Below are positions 51,101 to 60,079 of a DNA stretch of 64,000 nucleotides, piece by piece. The first letter of the stretch is position 1. Each line of letters opens with the position of its first letter. A program made the position numbers and the translations under genes. The notes beneath the pieces are model-generated. The model was not told the DNA's origin, searched no databases, and saw only the letters and a list, made by a program, of their open reading frames with translations. Source of the DNA: Paenibacillus cymbidii (GTDB taxonomy: Bacteria; Bacillota; Bacilli; Paenibacillales; NBRC-103111). The DNA is taken from NCBI RefSeq assembly GCF_004764705.1, contig NZ_SHLX01000012.1, positions 1 to 64,000 of the forward strand, written 5' to 3'.

Positions 51101-51867
51101 GCAAGGCGGCTGCGGTCGTCGTCCATCAATTCGGCAGGGGCAAAGGCATCTACCTGAACATGGCCGCCGATCAATACCCGCAGCTGCGCATGGACGGCAA
51201 CGGCGGCTTTGGCCTTCGCGCAATTGTGGGCAACATGCTCAAGCTGGCCGGAATCGTTAAGCCGGCGACGCTCCTCGACAGTGGGGACAATCCTTTCGAG
51301 ATGGGCTTTGAAAGCTTCTATTACCGAGACGGAGAAGCCGTCTACATCGGCATCCAGCATCAATTGGGGGCAAAGGCGCTCGGTCATGACGGCTTGGCTG
51401 TCGGCGGCGGAGGAGACGGCGACAGCCGGAACATTCGCTTGCGGGCTGCGTTTGCTCGGCAAGGTCACGTGTACGATATACGCGCTGGAGAGTATCTTGG
51501 TCTGACCGACACCGCTGCAGCAAGGATGGAGGCGGGGGATACGAAGCTGTACGCCGTGTTGCCGCACCGGGTGGAGGGCATCTCCCTAGACATTCCTGCC
51601 GCCGCGCAGCGAGGCGGGTCGCTTGCGGCCGTCGTGCGTATTGCCAGCGACAAGCCGGCTGGCGCTTACGCCAACGTGCTCGCCATCAATGTGATAGATC
51701 CCAAGGGAGAACATGCCTGGCTGTACAGCGGCAATGTTGCCGTGACGGGGCGCGAGCATCGGATCGACATGCGGTTCCCTTGGAACGAAAAGCAGGGCGA
51801 GTGGCGGATTACCGTCAAGGACGCCGCCACCGGGAAGGAAGCGCATGCGGCGTTCGAAATCCGGTGA
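48103..51867 (+). CDS. Large GH42-like glycosidase with GATase-like domains
   Basis: The 1254-residue protein has an N-terminal GATase/ThuA-like Rossmann domain (about 25-330), an immunoglobulin-like stretch (about 330-490), and a GH42-like TIM barrel (about 500-820) with FANDEGSL (Glu602, acid/base) and IFWEYSCL (Glu781, nucleophile). A second GATase-like domain at about 830-1060 resembles the GH42 trimerisation domain, and beta-sandwiches make the C-terminus. The usual beta-galactosidase is about 680 residues, so this is nearly double. No signal peptide is present. The start is TTG with GGAGGG six bases upstream; the longer frame begins inside the terminator. Substrate is unknown. Confidence 0.7.
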   Translation: MTAKRYDIDYSAEIGTDVPKRLRLLAGEKPKVLFLPSVRTGREIVELVRRTGIDYRTVTYDRAWDLNKWGFGDFYDVRASIGDFRIMLENLERVVTSDEKFDAMVIPGVNGWSHFSERTRQAIERRVAAGEGLVLIKPFHGADMEPSGELQRLSPLINRFEEGFGTDANAGGGYPAIAFDALRSEAWVPGSHYIASGIPFDLFPYRDIAYYPYDSVGETIIASVSGDPIAAVQEYGSGRVAAFGFYPRDILPQHSAFTGAESTFDGIVEKWGGARHSLSFPYLDYFYELIYRSILWAARREQPNSLTAVTVREGGIAVTPQWDAGCTIAYAIKDNDDGAVEEGTAAGFDVALPECLKAGGEYRVEINLMKEGALLDWATVAVRYPLVSRLTAASCEPSAAVAGETVTATFRLEGGPAGVELSVVDDFDRLLAMRQANVSRDGELSLVFDTTDVRSLHIRFRAELFIDGFRVQRLETPRVAVAPAQRAIDDFEVFMCPQNRGQGEWLPLVGRLFRGMGVTGLFPGSPQTLTMSGVEGLGIYWYHRGGYVERKEMYLRTKDKTYLHRYPCLNDPAFWEHTERNMRAVIRENKRFGPVSYFANDEGSLTCYVDELDLCFCQHCMKEMRRWLGYEYGGLERLNDAWGTQFPSWDDVVPFTMEEAQASGQFAPWADHRQFMEMTFADAYRNIGAIIRSEDAGGVIRMSGCQASTAFSGYDYYELHRHVGYFEAYSSGNQYELHRSFARPDTIIGAWFGYGADGAYVRNRIWNAVFHGVTLISIFWEYSCLNPDFTYSRSARDMSVAFLELKRKGIGKLLLHAAKRDSLGIAVHYSMASIHGSFIMDDKTRFEANRQGWIHLLEDLGYQYDFVASQQIEAGELQGYRLLILPYSIALSETEAEQIRQFAASGGIVVGDLQTGLMDEHCRLFPSGKLDDLFGIERLTRRAKPFYINNGLRANPGFTHFDFAVCHHPGREEAESGIVIAEIGTREHGGIAAGHDDFLGKAAAVVVHQFGRGKGIYLNMAADQYPQLRMDGNGGFGLRAIVGNMLKLAGIVKPATLLDSGDNPFEMGFESFYYRDGEAVYIGIQHQLGAKALGHDGLAVGGGGDGDSRNIRLRAAFARQGHVYDIRAGEYLGLTDTAAARMEAGDTKLYAVLPHRVEGISLDIPAAAQRGGSLAAVVRIASDKPAGAYANVLAINVIDPKGEHAWLYSGNVAVTGREHRIDMRFPWNEKQGEWRITVKDAATGKEAHAAFEIR

Positions 51868-51904
51868 GTCCGACAGCGCAGGCGGATGGAGGGACTTGAA
51901 CGAG

Positions 51905-52996
51905 ATGAACGCGGCAAATGACAGGGACGGGTTGAGCGGCATGAACGATATGAATGGGCAAAAGGTTTTTCGCGGGGTCAAATGGAAATTTCCCGAGGCG
52001 TTCAAGGTCGACGCCGAGCCTGCGGCGTGGCCGCTTGCAAGCTTGCCGGACGATCATGTGCTGATTCGCACGGCCGTCAGTCTGATCAGTCCGGGCACCG
52101 AGCTGGCGTTGTTCACCGGCACGCACGTCGAGCTGCCGAATCCGGCCAACCGCTGGGCGAAGCTGCCGTTCTTTCCGGGTTACGCCTCGGTTGGCGAGGT
52201 GATCGCCGCAGGCAGGAGCGTATGCGGGATCACAGCCGGAATGCGGGTGCTGGCGACAGGCCATCATGCGACGTACGATTGCATTCCGTATGCGGAGCAA
52301 CATGTAGTGCCGCTGCCAAACGAAGCGATTGCGAAGCATGTCTTGTTCGCCAAGCTGGCCGAAATCGCGACCGCCTCCACGGTCCAGGCCCGCATTGCCC
52401 CAGGTCACCTTGTTGTGGTATTTGGTTTGGGGCTAATCGGCAACTTGGCCGCGCAGCTGTTTGCGTTGCAAGGGGCGCGGGTGATCGGGGTAGACGTCGT
52501 CGAGCGCCGGGTTGCGGCTGCGCGGGATGTTGGAATCGAACGGACGGTTCATTCGACCGGGATGACGGAGGAGGAGCTCGCTGCCCATATCGGGGCGCTT
52601 GCCGGCGGCGAAGCGCCGCATGTCGTTGTCGAAGCGACGGGCAATCCCGCGCTTGTGACGCCTGCGCTGCAGCTTGTCCGCCCGCTCGGGCAAGTCATCT
52701 TGCTCGGCTCGCCTCGCGCTTCGGCGGAGATCGACCTTTACCGGCATATTCACAGCCGGGGCGTTTCGCTCATCGGCGCGCACAACCGCATCAAAGGCCT
52801 GGAAGGCGTACCGGCGGAGGCGCATACGTTGCGGTACGTGCTTGACCTGATCGTGCGGCGGCAGCTGGCGGTCGAGCCGCTGATCACGCACATGCTTTCC
52901 TGGACGGAAGCCGCTCGCGCCTACGAGCTGCTGCTTCACGACAAGGACAAGGCGATTGGCGTGCTGCTCGATTGGACTGACGCGTCGCGGCGATAA
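51905..52996 (+). CDS. Medium-chain dehydrogenase (zinc-less type)
   Basis: The 363-residue alcohol-dehydrogenase-like protein has a GroES-like N-terminal domain (SPGTELALFTG, FFPGYASVGEV) and a Rossmann domain with VVFGLGLIGNLAAQL. The four-Cys structural zinc loop is missing and no clear catalytic Cys is seen, which matches the BchC-like/threonine-dehydrogenase-like subgroup found in sugar clusters. The ATG at 51905 has GGAGGG 11 bases upstream; a TTG at 51896 is possible. It follows the GH42-like gene by 37 bases and probably oxidises the released sugar. Confidence 0.8.
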   Translation: MNAANDRDGLSGMNDMNGQKVFRGVKWKFPEAFKVDAEPAAWPLASLPDDHVLIRTAVSLISPGTELALFTGTHVELPNPANRWAKLPFFPGYASVGEVIAAGRSVCGITAGMRVLATGHHATYDCIPYAEQHVVPLPNEAIAKHVLFAKLAEIATASTVQARIAPGHLVVVFGLGLIGNLAAQLFALQGARVIGVDVVERRVAAARDVGIERTVHSTGMTEEELAAHIGALAGGEAPHVVVEATGNPALVTPALQLVRPLGQVILLGSPRASAEIDLYRHIHSRGVSLIGAHNRIKGLEGVPAEAHTLRYVLDLIVRRQLAVEPLITHMLSWTEAARAYELLLHDKDKAIGVLLDWTDASRR

Positions 52997-53007
52997 GCGA
53001 AGGATCG

Positions 53008-53040
53008 CCTGTCGGGCGGTTGAACATCGCGCCCGACAGG
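53008..53040. terminator. Bidirectional hairpin between convergent genes
   Basis: CCTGTCGGGCG and CGCCCGACAGG form a perfect 11-bp stem with an 11-base loop. It lies between the dehydrogenase (plus) and the beta-helix gene (minus). U-tracts are poor on both sides. Confidence 0.75.
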
Positions 53041-53052
53041 TGCCGCTGGCCG

Positions 53053-56000
53053 TTACCGCCCGACGGGATACATGAGATAGTCGTCGCTGTACAGATTCGC
53101 AAGCGATGAGTTTGTCGTCAAATACAAGCCGGACAAGGTCAGCGTGCCGGGTTCGTCGACCGCGTAGTAGCCGGAGAGCTGCGTCCACTGAGCGTCGTTG
53201 ATCGTGCCGCTGAGCACGGTGCGGTAAACGGTCGCTCCGTTCACGGTAAATTTGGCCAGCAGCTTGGCGGTATCGGTGCCGCTGGCGAGTTTGGCCCACA
53301 CCGATACATAGTACAGCGTATGGTTCGTCAAAGGGACATTCTGGATCATCGCCGAATAGGTGGCCGTTCTGCCCGATACTTTACCGCCGTACGCACCGCT
53401 GTGAAAGACGCCGGAATCGGCCGCGATGCTCGACGAAATAGCGGTCCACCCGCTCGTTCCGTTCTCGAACGAAGCGTTGGCAAACACATTCGCCAGCGGT
53501 TCAAGCGCGACTTCATCGACGCCAAGGCTGGCCGTTGTCGAAGTCGTACGCACAAGCAGCTCCGCGCTTGCGATCGGTCCCGCCTCGCTGAACGTATACG
53601 TGCCGCGGATCGGCGTCCACGCGGACGAGGAGAGCGCCGCGAAAGCGAGCGTACGGTAGTAAGTCGCGCCGTTTACGGTCACTTTGGCCACCAGCTCGCC
53701 CGTATCCGTGCCCGATGCGAGTTTGGCCCAGGCGGATACGGTATATGTCATGCCGTTCACCAGCGTGACGGGCTGCGAGAGACCGGCATTCGCCGACGCT
53801 CTTGCGGTAACCAACGCGGATGCAAGCCCGCTCGTGCGGTCCGCCGTGTTCGCGGCGACGGTTGCGCTCACGCCGGACCAGAAGAGCGCGCCGCTTTCGA
53901 AGCCGGGGTTGATCAGCGGCTGCAGTGAGCGGTTCACCGCCATGTCGTCCGTGTACAGATCCGCCGTCGAGGACGCCGTCTGAAAATAGACGGTCGCGCT
54001 GTCGATCGGGCCGCTCTCGGCGAACGTATAGGTGCCTTTCAGCTGCCGCCAGGAGTTGGACGGCACCGCAGCCGTGGCGATGTCGCGATAATACGTCGTG
54101 CCGCCTACGACGACGGCTGCCGTCAGCTTGACGGTGTCCGTTCCCGAGCCGAGCCGCGACCAGCCGGAAAAATCGTACGTTTGCCCGTTTTTCAGCGTCA
54201 CGCTTTGCCGCAGGGACGATGTCGGGCCGCTCCGGCTTGTCGCCTTCCCGCCGTATACGCCGCTATGAACGACGGCCGAATCGCGCGCCAACGTCGCACC
54301 GGACGCCGTCCAGGAGCCGCTCCCCGATTCGAAGCCGCCGTTCGTCAGCAGCCCGCCCGTCTCCCGGAACGAGAAATCGTCAATGTACAGATCGGCTGTC
54401 GAGGAGTAGGTCAGTACGAAGAGTTGCGCATTCGTTACGGGACCGGCTTCTAGAATCGTGTAAGTGCCGCTCAATTCGTTGAAGCCCGCGCTGCCGATCG
54501 TGTTTTCCGCCAGCATGCGGGTCACCGTGTTGCCGCCGACCGTGTAGGAGATGCCGAGCCGGGCCCAGTCCGCTCCGCTGGCCAGCTTCGCCCATGCGGT
54601 CGCGCGGTACGTTCTGCCGTTCACGACCTGGACGTTCTGCCGCAGTCCCGCCCATGCGGCGATGCGTGCGGACGACTTGCCGGAATAGCTGCCGCTGCGC
54701 TTGTTCGCGGTATCGCGCGAATACGAGGCGCCAGCCGTGGTCCAGTCGGCCGTATTCAGCTCGAAGCCGCCGTTGTTCAGCAGCGAATACAGATCCGGAT
54801 TGAACAAATCCGGGGCGACGCCGGCATCGTCCATGTAGACGGCATCGGGTCCGCTCGTCGTTTTGGCGACGGTAACGACGGCGCTCGTATCCGCGGTCCC
54901 GGTCGCGAACCGGACTTGCTGCCGCAACCAGGTGCCGCCGGTATCTGCCACCGACAGCTCCTGATCCGGCAAGCTCGTTCCGCTTACGCGGAGTTGGCCG
55001 GTTGCTCCCGCGTTCACTCGCATCCATACGCCGAACGTATAGGCGGTGGACGGCATCAGGCCGGTTACGGTTTGGGACAAGCTGCTGGCGTCGCCGTCGA
55101 AGCGCAGAGCGATGGATCCGGTATGCGTCGTGCTGTACGGATTGCGGAAGCCGTCGGGCAGCATGATCGACAATTCCTGGGTGCCGGTACCTGCGGCTGT
55201 CCAGCCCGTCATCGTGCCGGATTCGAAGCCACCGTTCGCGAGCGTGTTGCGGTATGGCGCGACGATGCTCGTAAACGCCGGATCGGGCGGATTCGCGAAA
55301 TCGCGGCCGGCGGTCCAGCTTGCCGCACCTTGTTCGTCCGCGCCGATATCGGGCGCCTGGCCGGTGTAGCCGTCCGTTATGCCCGGAACGACGACGCCGG
55401 CATCCGTGCCGCCGGCCGGATCGTTGGCCAGCCATTTCGATTCCTTGCTGAGCCTGGCCGATACGTCGCCCTTGTTGTTGGCAATCAGCGTGCCCCATTG
55501 ATCGTCGGGGAAAATGACCGCGTAACCGCCGCCGACGCTGCCGTCGTTATTGGCGACGATGTTGTACTCGCCGGGCACGTTGAGGAAAATGCCATAGGAT
55601 TCGGCCGGCAGGTTATACACCTTGTTGCGGAAGACAAGGAAATTGTGCGTGCCGTTGTCGAGATAGATGCCGTGTCCGTGTCGGGGCGCCAGATTGTCGT
55701 GCACCAAGTTGTGATCGACTTGCGTGCCTTCTCCGTCCGTCCACGGTCCGTACATGATGCCGAGATCTTCGGTCAAATAGCCGGCGTAGCCGAAGTCGTT
55801 GTACTGGATCCGGCTGTTGCGGCCCCAGCCGGTCGTGATGCTGCGTCCTGCGTGCTGGGCCGTGTTATGGCTGACCAAGGTGCCCTCGCTTCGCGAGCTG
55901 AAGCGGATGCAGGCGTCGCCGGTGCCGTTGTAATTGCAGTCGATGAATTCATTGTTCACCAGCCTGTTGTCCGTGCCGTCGACATAGACGCCGTTGCCCG

Positions 56001-57483
56001 AGCTGTTCGCGATGCGGCTGTTGCGGATCGTATTGCGTTCCCCGCCGAAGTAAATGCCCGCGAATGTTTCGGAAACGTAATACGAGGTCAGCTTGGCGTC
56101 GTGCGAGATATAGGTCGCATCGATGCCGTCGAGCACGGTGTCCGTCGCATTCGCGCCGGCTTCGCTGTAGGCGGTGCCGGTGACGGTCCAGTGCGAAAGG
56201 GCGGTGTCCTCGAAGCTGCCGTCGGGAACCAGATTGCTGCCGACGGCGTCGATGATCCCGAAGCCGTCCCCGTAGGCAGCTCCGCCGCCGCTGTCCTTGG
56301 TCATGTAAATGTCCGCGCTCGTGTTGCTGCCGGTCGTGAACCGGAGCTGGAACACGTGCCGATAATTTTGCCTTGTCGTATACGTTTGTTCGCTGCCGCC
56401 GTAATTGGCGACGCCAACACGCACCTGCTCGCCGTCCGTGGCGGCGATGATGCCGGAGAACATATAGCTCGTGTACGGCTGGAGGCCGTACACCGTTTGC
56501 GCAAGCGTGCTTCCTTGACCCGCGATGACGGCGCGGCGGTCTCCGTCGTGCCGGGTGGAAGTGTTGATCGTTGCGGCGAACAGGCCGATGCGTTCGAACG
56601 TGACGAAGGAGCTCCCGATCAGATCGATGCCGATCGACCGTCGTTTTACTTCCACCGTGCCGCCCGGATTGCCGCCTCCCGGCACCCACAGGTACAGCGA
56701 CCCGGCGGCCTCGTCGTAATACCATTCGTTCGCTTCGTCCAGCAAGCCGAGCTTGCCGGACAAAAAGTATTGGCTCGTAAGCGGTGTTACGTCGTTTTGC
56801 GTGTCCGGCGAATAGGAATCGAACGAGATCGTATGATCGCTCGAAGCGGTGATGGTGCTGGTCCATGCGACGAAGCGGTAGTTGCCCGTCACCCACAGCC
56901 GCGCGCCGGTCAAATCGATGTTCGGCATGTTGGTATCGCGGATCGACGTTGCCGTCGTTCCCGTTCCGGTCGTCGCCGTTTGCGGCGCAACCAGCCTGCC
57001 CGGTCCGAAGTTGGGCCAGCGCGCTTCGTGGGCGAGAGCGCCGCCGACGAATACTTGGTTGCCGTCTGCCAATGCCATGGCGACATTGGTTTTATAAATA
57101 TTCCCGCTATGCGACTGCCAGTTGTTCGGGACAAGATCGGCTCCGCTGATCGTCACGCTCTCGTCCTCGTAAGGCGCGAATACAATCGGTTCGGACGCCG
57201 TTCCCGATTGGGTGACATTTACGGTTTCCCGGTAAGTGCCGCCCCTGATGAGCACCGTGTCGCCGGGAGCCGTGACGTCGGCCGCATGCTGGATCGTGCG
57301 GAAAGGCGAGTCGAACGTGCCCGGATTGGAATCGCTTCCATTCGTCGCTACATAATAAGTCGCGCCAGCGGCCGAAGCCGGGGTGGCCGGTCCGATTGCC
57401 GGCATCATCGCCGCGAACAGCAAGAACACGATCCAGCCCGGCAACCGTTCCATCCATCGTTTGTTTTTTCGAGCGTTCTCCAT
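53053..57483 (-). CDS. Secreted beta-helix protein with tandem carbohydrate-binding-type modules
   Basis: The 1476-residue exported protein has a signal peptide of about 39 residues (WIVFLLFAAMMPAIGP core, cleavage near ASAA). A right-handed parallel beta-helix at about 40-740 starts with YYVATNGSDSNPGT and ends with the DIGADEQGA motif seen in polysaccharide lyases and glycosidases of this fold. A binding-type module interrupts the helix at about 330-440. Five C-terminal modules follow: one at 747-898 and four related repeats to the end. It is the only clearly secreted glycan-active protein here and should cut a polymer outside. Lyase or hydrolase activity is not assignable. The start has GGAGGCG seven bases upstream. 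It is the last gene of its operon. Confidence 0.8.
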   Translation of the reverse strand: MENARKNKRWMERLPGWIVFLLFAAMMPAIGPATPASAAGATYYVATNGSDSNPGTFDSPFRTIQHAADVTAPGDTVLIRGGTYRETVNVTQSGTASEPIVFAPYEDESVTISGADLVPNNWQSHSGNIYKTNVAMALADGNQVFVGGALAHEARWPNFGPGRLVAPQTATTGTGTTATSIRDTNMPNIDLTGARLWVTGNYRFVAWTSTITASSDHTISFDSYSPDTQNDVTPLTSQYFLSGKLGLLDEANEWYYDEAAGSLYLWVPGGGNPGGTVEVKRRSIGIDLIGSSFVTFERIGLFAATINTSTRHDGDRRAVIAGQGSTLAQTVYGLQPYTSYMFSGIIAATDGEQVRVGVANYGGSEQTYTTRQNYRHVFQLRFTTGSNTSADIYMTKDSGGGAAYGDGFGIIDAVGSNLVPDGSFEDTALSHWTVTGTAYSEAGANATDTVLDGIDATYISHDAKLTSYYVSETFAGIYFGGERNTIRNSRIANSSGNGVYVDGTDNRLVNNEFIDCNYNGTGDACIRFSSRSEGTLVSHNTAQHAGRSITTGWGRNSRIQYNDFGYAGYLTEDLGIMYGPWTDGEGTQVDHNLVHDNLAPRHGHGIYLDNGTHNFLVFRNKVYNLPAESYGIFLNVPGEYNIVANNDGSVGGGYAVIFPDDQWGTLIANNKGDVSARLSKESKWLANDPAGGTDAGVVVPGITDGYTGQAPDIGADEQGAASWTAGRDFANPPDPAFTSIVAPYRNTLANGGFESGTMTGWTAAGTGTQELSIMLPDGFRNPYSTTHTGSIALRFDGDASSLSQTVTGLMPSTAYTFGVWMRVNAGATGQLRVSGTSLPDQELSVADTGGTWLRQQVRFATGTADTSAVVTVAKTTSGPDAVYMDDAGVAPDLFNPDLYSLLNNGGFELNTADWTTAGASYSRDTANKRSGSYSGKSSARIAAWAGLRQNVQVVNGRTYRATAWAKLASGADWARLGISYTVGGNTVTRMLAENTIGSAGFNELSGTYTILEAGPVTNAQLFVLTYSSTADLYIDDFSFRETGGLLTNGGFESGSGSWTASGATLARDSAVVHSGVYGGKATSRSGPTSSLRQSVTLKNGQTYDFSGWSRLGSGTDTVKLTAAVVVGGTTYYRDIATAAVPSNSWRQLKGTYTFAESGPIDSATVYFQTASSTADLYTDDMAVNRSLQPLINPGFESGALFWSGVSATVAANTADRTSGLASALVTARASANAGLSQPVTLVNGMTYTVSAWAKLASGTDTGELVAKVTVNGATYYRTLAFAALSSSAWTPIRGTYTFSEAGPIASAELLVRTTSTTASLGVDEVALEPLANVFANASFENGTSGWTAISSSIAADSGVFHSGAYGGKVSGRTATYSAMIQNVPLTNHTLYYVSVWAKLASGTDTAKLLAKFTVNGATVYRTVLSGTINDAQWTQLSGYYAVDEPGTLTLSGLYLTTNSSLANLYSDDYLMYPVGR
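53056..54789 (-). repeat. Four tandem about 144-residue modules in the beta-helix protein
   Basis: Units at 54355-54789, 53923-54354, 53494-53922 and 53056-53493 encode modules of 145, 144, 143 and 146 residues. Each shares a NGGFESG-like start, an SGxYxGK turn, a W(A)KLxSGTD core, a GTYTFxExGP segment and a final DLYxDD. They look like CBM4/9-type beta-sandwiches produced by duplication. A fifth, more distant module lies at 54790-55245. Confidence 0.85.
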
Positions 57484-57516
57484 ATCATTTCGCCTCCCCT
57501 GACTTATGCGAGCGCG

Positions 57517-57548
57517 CATCCCGGCTGCGTGCGCACGAAGCCGGGATG
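57517..57548 (-). other. Hairpin after the solute-binding protein gene
   Basis: CATCCCGGCT and AGCCGGGATG make a perfect 10-bp stem with a 12-base loop between the receptor gene and the beta-helix gene. There is no U-tract; message protection or partial attenuation is likely, as with the hairpin at 12515. Confidence 0.6.
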
Positions 57549-57561
57549 GGGCGCTCCGCGT

Positions 57562-59094
57562 TTACTTTTTCGTTTTCCACTCCGCCAGCTGCTTGTTGAT
57601 TTCGGCAATGACTTTGTCGACACCGGCGGCTTTCATCTTGTCCGTTTTTTGCTTCAGCGTCGTCGCTACGTCGGCCATCCCGTTCAGCAGAATCGGATTG
57701 AATTCCGAGTTTGCCGCATTGATTTGGGCGAGCTCGCTTTGCACCGGTGCCGGATTGAAGTTGAAGCTTACCAGCGGGTCGATGATCGAGCTGTCGTTAA
57801 GCTTCCTGGTTTGCTCCCAGACGTCGTCGGCCTGACCGGGGATCAGATAGCTGTTGAATACGCTGGCGATTTCCCAGTTCAGAATCGTGTAGCCGTCCTT
57901 CTTGGGTTCGATCCGGTTGGCCGACAGTTTCGTGTAATCCTGCCCCTCGATGCCGTTCACGAGCACATTATAAATTTCCTTGTCGGTAAGCAGCAGGTTG
58001 TACAGCATGACGGCGCGGTCCGGATTTTTCGACGTTTGGCTGACGGCGGTTACGGTCGACAGCACGGCCGCCTGATTGATCGTCGGCGTACCCGTGTCAA
58101 GCTGCATGAAGTCCCGTCCGTATTTGGCTTTCCACTCCGCTTCCGTGCCGGGCTTGCTGCGTCTGAACATGGCAAATATTTTGCCGGCTTTCAGCAGCTC
58201 GTCCTCGTTTTTGAGCGTGGCTACATCGGGCGGGAAGAAGCCCTTCTGGTTCCATTCGCGCATAAGGTCGTAGCGCGGCTTCATTTGGGAATCGTAATCG
58301 GCCATTACGGTCATCGTGGCCGGATCGATCATAAATCCGGCGACACTCGGATAATACTTGTTGAAGGTCGTCAGCGCGATATTGCCGTTGCGGGCGGGGT
58401 ATACGCCGGGATTATTATCCTTCACCTTTTGCAGGATCGGCGTCAAATCTTCCAGGCTCTTCACTTTGCCGAGATCGATTCCGTGCTGCTTGACAATCTC
58501 GCTCTGGAAGGCGATCCCTTGACCGGTGGCCATAATTTGCAGGTTGGGAATGCCGTACGTTTTGCCGTTCGTCTTGAGCGCTTCCCAGATTTGCGGCGTA
58601 TACATGTTTTTGATGGCGGGATACTGCTCGATGTAGGCGTCGAGCGGCAAGTAGGCGCCTTTGCTCACATTGTTCGCGAAGTTGTTCGACCAGGAAGCGG
58701 TGAACGCCAGATCGTACGCCTCGCCGGACGACATCACGAGCTTCATCTTGTCGTCGTAATCGCCGGGATTCAGAAATTTGAATTCGACCGTGGCGTTGAT
58801 TTTGGCCTTGACCATTTCATTGAACTTCTGAATGACCGCCTGGTCATTCTGCGGCTTCGCCTGCCGCAAATACCAGACCAGCTGCACCGGCTTCAGCTCC
58901 GCCGGCTTCGGCGAGACGGTTGCGGCCGGGGCTGTCGCCGCGGCTGGCGAAGCTGCCGCTCCGCCGCCTGGTTTCGGCGACGCTCCTTCGTTCGTGGCCG
59001 ACGAGCAGCCGGCGAGCAGAGCGGCGAACCCGACAATAGCGGCCAATGCCGTCGCCAACCTTCGTCCCCGCACCTTTTGTTTGTTCGTTTCCAA
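57562..59094 (-). CDS. Extracellular solute-binding lipoprotein
   Basis: The 510-residue receptor of the fourth triad has a lipobox LAGC with lipidated Cys30, a Gly/Ala/Pro-rich linker, and a binding domain. It lacks the NDPDxNGKxDTYG calcium loop seen in the other three receptors, so it belongs to a different subgroup. The start is TTG, with GGAGG eight bases upstream; no ATG is near. It is third in an operon with two permeases before it and the secreted beta-helix protein after it, so its ligand should be the oligosaccharide released by that protein. Confidence 0.9.
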   Translation of the reverse strand: METNKQKVRGRRLATALAAIVGFAALLAGCSSATNEGASPKPGGGAAASPAAATAPAATVSPKPAELKPVQLVWYLRQAKPQNDQAVIQKFNEMVKAKINATVEFKFLNPGDYDDKMKLVMSSGEAYDLAFTASWSNNFANNVSKGAYLPLDAYIEQYPAIKNMYTPQIWEALKTNGKTYGIPNLQIMATGQGIAFQSEIVKQHGIDLGKVKSLEDLTPILQKVKDNNPGVYPARNGNIALTTFNKYYPSVAGFMIDPATMTVMADYDSQMKPRYDLMREWNQKGFFPPDVATLKNEDELLKAGKIFAMFRRSKPGTEAEWKAKYGRDFMQLDTGTPTINQAAVLSTVTAVSQTSKNPDRAVMLYNLLLTDKEIYNVLVNGIEGQDYTKLSANRIEPKKDGYTILNWEIASVFNSYLIPGQADDVWEQTRKLNDSSIIDPLVSFNFNPAPVQSELAQINAANSEFNPILLNGMADVATTLKQKTDKMKAAGVDKVIAEINKQLAEWKTKK

Positions 59095-59175
59095 TCCAAC
59101 GACCTCCTCAGTGTGTACTTCTCTATTAAAACCGGAACAAGTTCCGATTCCAATAACGCCGTCATGTTTGCGAGC

Positions 59176-60060
59176 TTATTTAATGGCGCCGACCGTCATT
59201 CCTTTGGTGAAATACTTCTGGAAGAACGGGAAGACGAACAGAATCGGACCGATGACGATAACGGACATCGCCATCCGGATCGATTCCGACGGCAGCGGGG
59301 CCAATTGATCCGCACTGACGCCCATCTCCATGTTGCGCAGCACCTCCGCCATGTTGCGCAGCATGACCTGCAACAAATATTGCAGCGGATACAGCTTGTC
59401 GTCGTTGATGTACAGCAGCGCCGGAAACCACGAATTCCAGTATTGCAGCAGCTGCAGCAAACCGATCGTGGCGAGCACGGGAGCCGACAGCGGCACGATG
59501 ATGCGCGCGTAAATCGTCCATTCGCCCGCGCCGTCGATCGTAGCGGCCTCGATCAGCTCCATCGGCAACTGCTGCAGGAACGTGCGCATGATCAGCAGAA
59601 ACCAGACGCTGCCCATCAGCGGAATGATCAGCGCGGCATACGTGTTCTGCAGGTGCAAATAATTCGTCATCAGAATATAAGTCGGCACGAGGCCGCCGTG
59701 GAACAGCATCGTAAAAAACAGCAGGAAGGTGAGGAAACCGCGATAACGAAAGTCTCTGCGCGACAAGGCATAAGCGCACATGGAAACGATTGCGACCGAT
59801 AACAGCGTACCGAGTACGGAGGAGAAGACCGTTACCCGATAGGCGCCCAGAATAACGTTCGGCTTCGCGAAAAGATGCCGATAGGCGGAGAAATCGAGAT
59901 GAGCGGGAAGCAGTCGGTAGCCTTCGTTCGTAATGTCCGGCTCGTGCGACACCGATATGGCGATCAGGGACCAGACGGGCACGAGAAACAGGGCGCAGAG
60001 CACGATGAACAGCGTGTGGTTGGCAATTGCAAACAAGCCGATGCGGCGTGCGCCGTTCAT
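59176..60060 (-). CDS. Sugar ABC transporter permease, YtcP/LplC type
   Basis: The 294-residue permease has the EAA-type loop EAATIDGAGEWTIYAR and ends KGMTVGAIK. AAGGAGG lies nine bases before the ATG; a 39-codon upstream extension overlaps the preceding permease gene and is rejected. It is the second gene of the operon, 19 bases behind its partner. Confidence 0.92.
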   Translation of the reverse strand: MNGARRIGLFAIANHTLFIVLCALFLVPVWSLIAISVSHEPDITNEGYRLLPAHLDFSAYRHLFAKPNVILGAYRVTVFSSVLGTLLSVAIVSMCAYALSRRDFRYRGFLTFLLFFTMLFHGGLVPTYILMTNYLHLQNTYAALIIPLMGSVWFLLIMRTFLQQLPMELIEAATIDGAGEWTIYARIIVPLSAPVLATIGLLQLLQYWNSWFPALLYINDDKLYPLQYLLQVMLRNMAEVLRNMEMGVSADQLAPLPSESIRMAMSVIVIGPILFVFPFFQKYFTKGMTVGAIK

Positions 60061-60079
60061 GTTGTTTGCCTCCTTTTGG

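Noticed and set aside
54916..59802. A 1628-codon open frame on the plus strand
   Set aside because: It lies wholly antisense to the beta-helix, receptor and permease genes, has low-complexity Arg/Val/Ala composition and no ribosome site. It results from high GC at third codon positions.
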